Assembly (NCBI GenBank): GCA_905197585.1
Contig: CAJJZO010000078.1
Coordinates: 1-8,015, forward strand
Source: an uncultured Collinsella sp.
Lineage (GTDB): Bacteria > Actinomycetota > Coriobacteriia > Coriobacteriales > Coriobacteriaceae
Direction of reading: 5' to 3'
Length of the DNA: 8,015 bases
The notes under the pieces were generated by a model, which searched no databases, was not told the origin of the DNA, and saw only the letters and a program-made list of their open reading frames with translations. Shown one piece after another: positions 7,590 through 8,015 of this stretch (position 1 is the first letter of the stretch; each line of letters begins with the position of its first letter). The translations under genes and the position numbers were made by a program.

Positions 7590-7619
7590 ACTGTCCGCAT
7601 TACGCGGGTGTTAACCTTG

Positions 7620-8015
7620 CTATACGAGCGTTTCCAGATGCGCGCGTAGGCGCTCAGCATCGATATCGAGCGTGGTCTCGGCATTGACCTGGGCCAAACG
7701 ATAGCCCACAAAGTAGGGCGAAACCACCCAACGTGGCAGCGCCTTGGCAATGGTCCGGCCGTCCATGTGGTAGAAGAACAAGTTGTACGACTCCGCGCGA
7801 CCGCCGTGGTGTTCGTGCAGGATATAGCGCAGGGCCACCTGGGTCGCATCGGCAAACAGGTCTGCTTCGACTTGGTCGCGGGCGTCGTCGCTGGCGGCGA
7901 TCCCCTGTGGAGCCGAGATGTTGACCTCAAAGAATCCCATGATCGGCTCGGTTGAGATGTTGACCGAGATTCTCCCCCGCCGCCAAACATCGATGCCTTC
8001 AAAGTTTGCTGAGGT
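7620..8015 (-). CDS. Protein of unknown function (5' end beyond window)
   Basis: An open frame runs without a stop from the right edge to the TAG at 7620-7622 and encodes at least 131 residues. The first internal ATG (7940) lacks a Shine-Dalgarno, and the 25 codons before it read as plausible protein (SANFEGIDVWRRGRISVNIS), so the true start is probably off-window. I do not recognise the family. The visible part has two similar beta-like stretches (RISVNISTEP and FEVNISAPQG). An acidic helical region follows (DARDQVEADLFADATQVALRYIL), then HEHHGG, an aromatic patch (YNLFFYHMDG; WVVSPYFVGYRL) and a charged C-terminal helix ending HLETLV. There is no signal peptide or membrane segment in what is visible, so it is probably cytoplasmic. 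It converges on the transporter gene with a 30-base gap. Codon use resembles the neighbouring genes. Confidence 0.7.
   Translation of the reverse strand, partial: TSANFEGIDVWRRGRISVNISTEPIMGFFEVNISAPQGIAASDDARDQVEADLFADATQVALRYILHEHHGGRAESYNLFFYHMDGRTIAKALPRWVVSPYFVGYRLAQVNAETTLDIDAERLRAHLETLV

Noticed and set aside
7595..7607. CCGC-ATTAC-GCGG hairpin between the convergent transporter and unknown gene
   Set aside because: The stem is only 4 bp and has no T-run on either strand, so it is too weak to call a terminator.
1..8015. CRISPR array, insertion sequence, phage genes, tRNA or riboswitch
   Set aside because: No direct-repeat array, transposase motif, terminal inverted repeats or cloverleaf-like sequence was seen; nearly all bases are accounted for by the five genes.

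Overview
The window is G+C-rich (about 60% by eye), densely coded, and carries an apparent housekeeping operon on the minus strand next to two accessory-type genes. The gene complement and protein style suggest a gut Actinobacterium of the class Coriobacteriia (Collinsella-like). This is an inference from impression, since there is no rRNA or marker gene here to prove it.

Minus-strand operon, read from right to left. Transcription probably starts near 6418, from a perfect TATAAT box at 6425-6430. The first gene (3029-6316) encodes a protein of about 1095 residues that joins a complete RecJ 5'-3' single-strand exonuclease to a RecQ-like DEAH superfamily 2 helicase in one chain. Fifteen bases later comes a complete bifunctional (p)ppGpp synthetase/hydrolase of the Rel/SpoT type (653-3013). 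A strong intrinsic-terminator-like hairpin (582-619) follows. Immediately after it lies a glyoxalase II-like metallo-beta-lactamase-fold hydrolase (from 564, running off the left edge).

A non-coding stretch of about 270 bases (6317-6590) separates the operon from a divergent plus-strand gene (6591-7589). That gene encodes a ten-helix membrane transporter of the bile acid:sodium symporter (BASS) superfamily, with unusual residues where characterised members bind sodium. A convergent minus-strand gene of unknown function (7620 to beyond the right edge) ends 30 bases after it.

How the genes fit together: the recJ-rel-hydrolase order resembles the recJ-apt-relA-dtd-hydrolase cluster of many Firmicutes, with apt and dtd missing at their usual places. 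The fusion would physically join the unwinding and end-degrading steps of RecF-pathway resection. Rel sets the alarmone level, and the hydrolase probably handles glutathione-like or other thioesters. The most notable items are the RecJ-RecQ-like fusion, the terminator hairpin abutting a ribosome binding site, and the altered BASS transporter.
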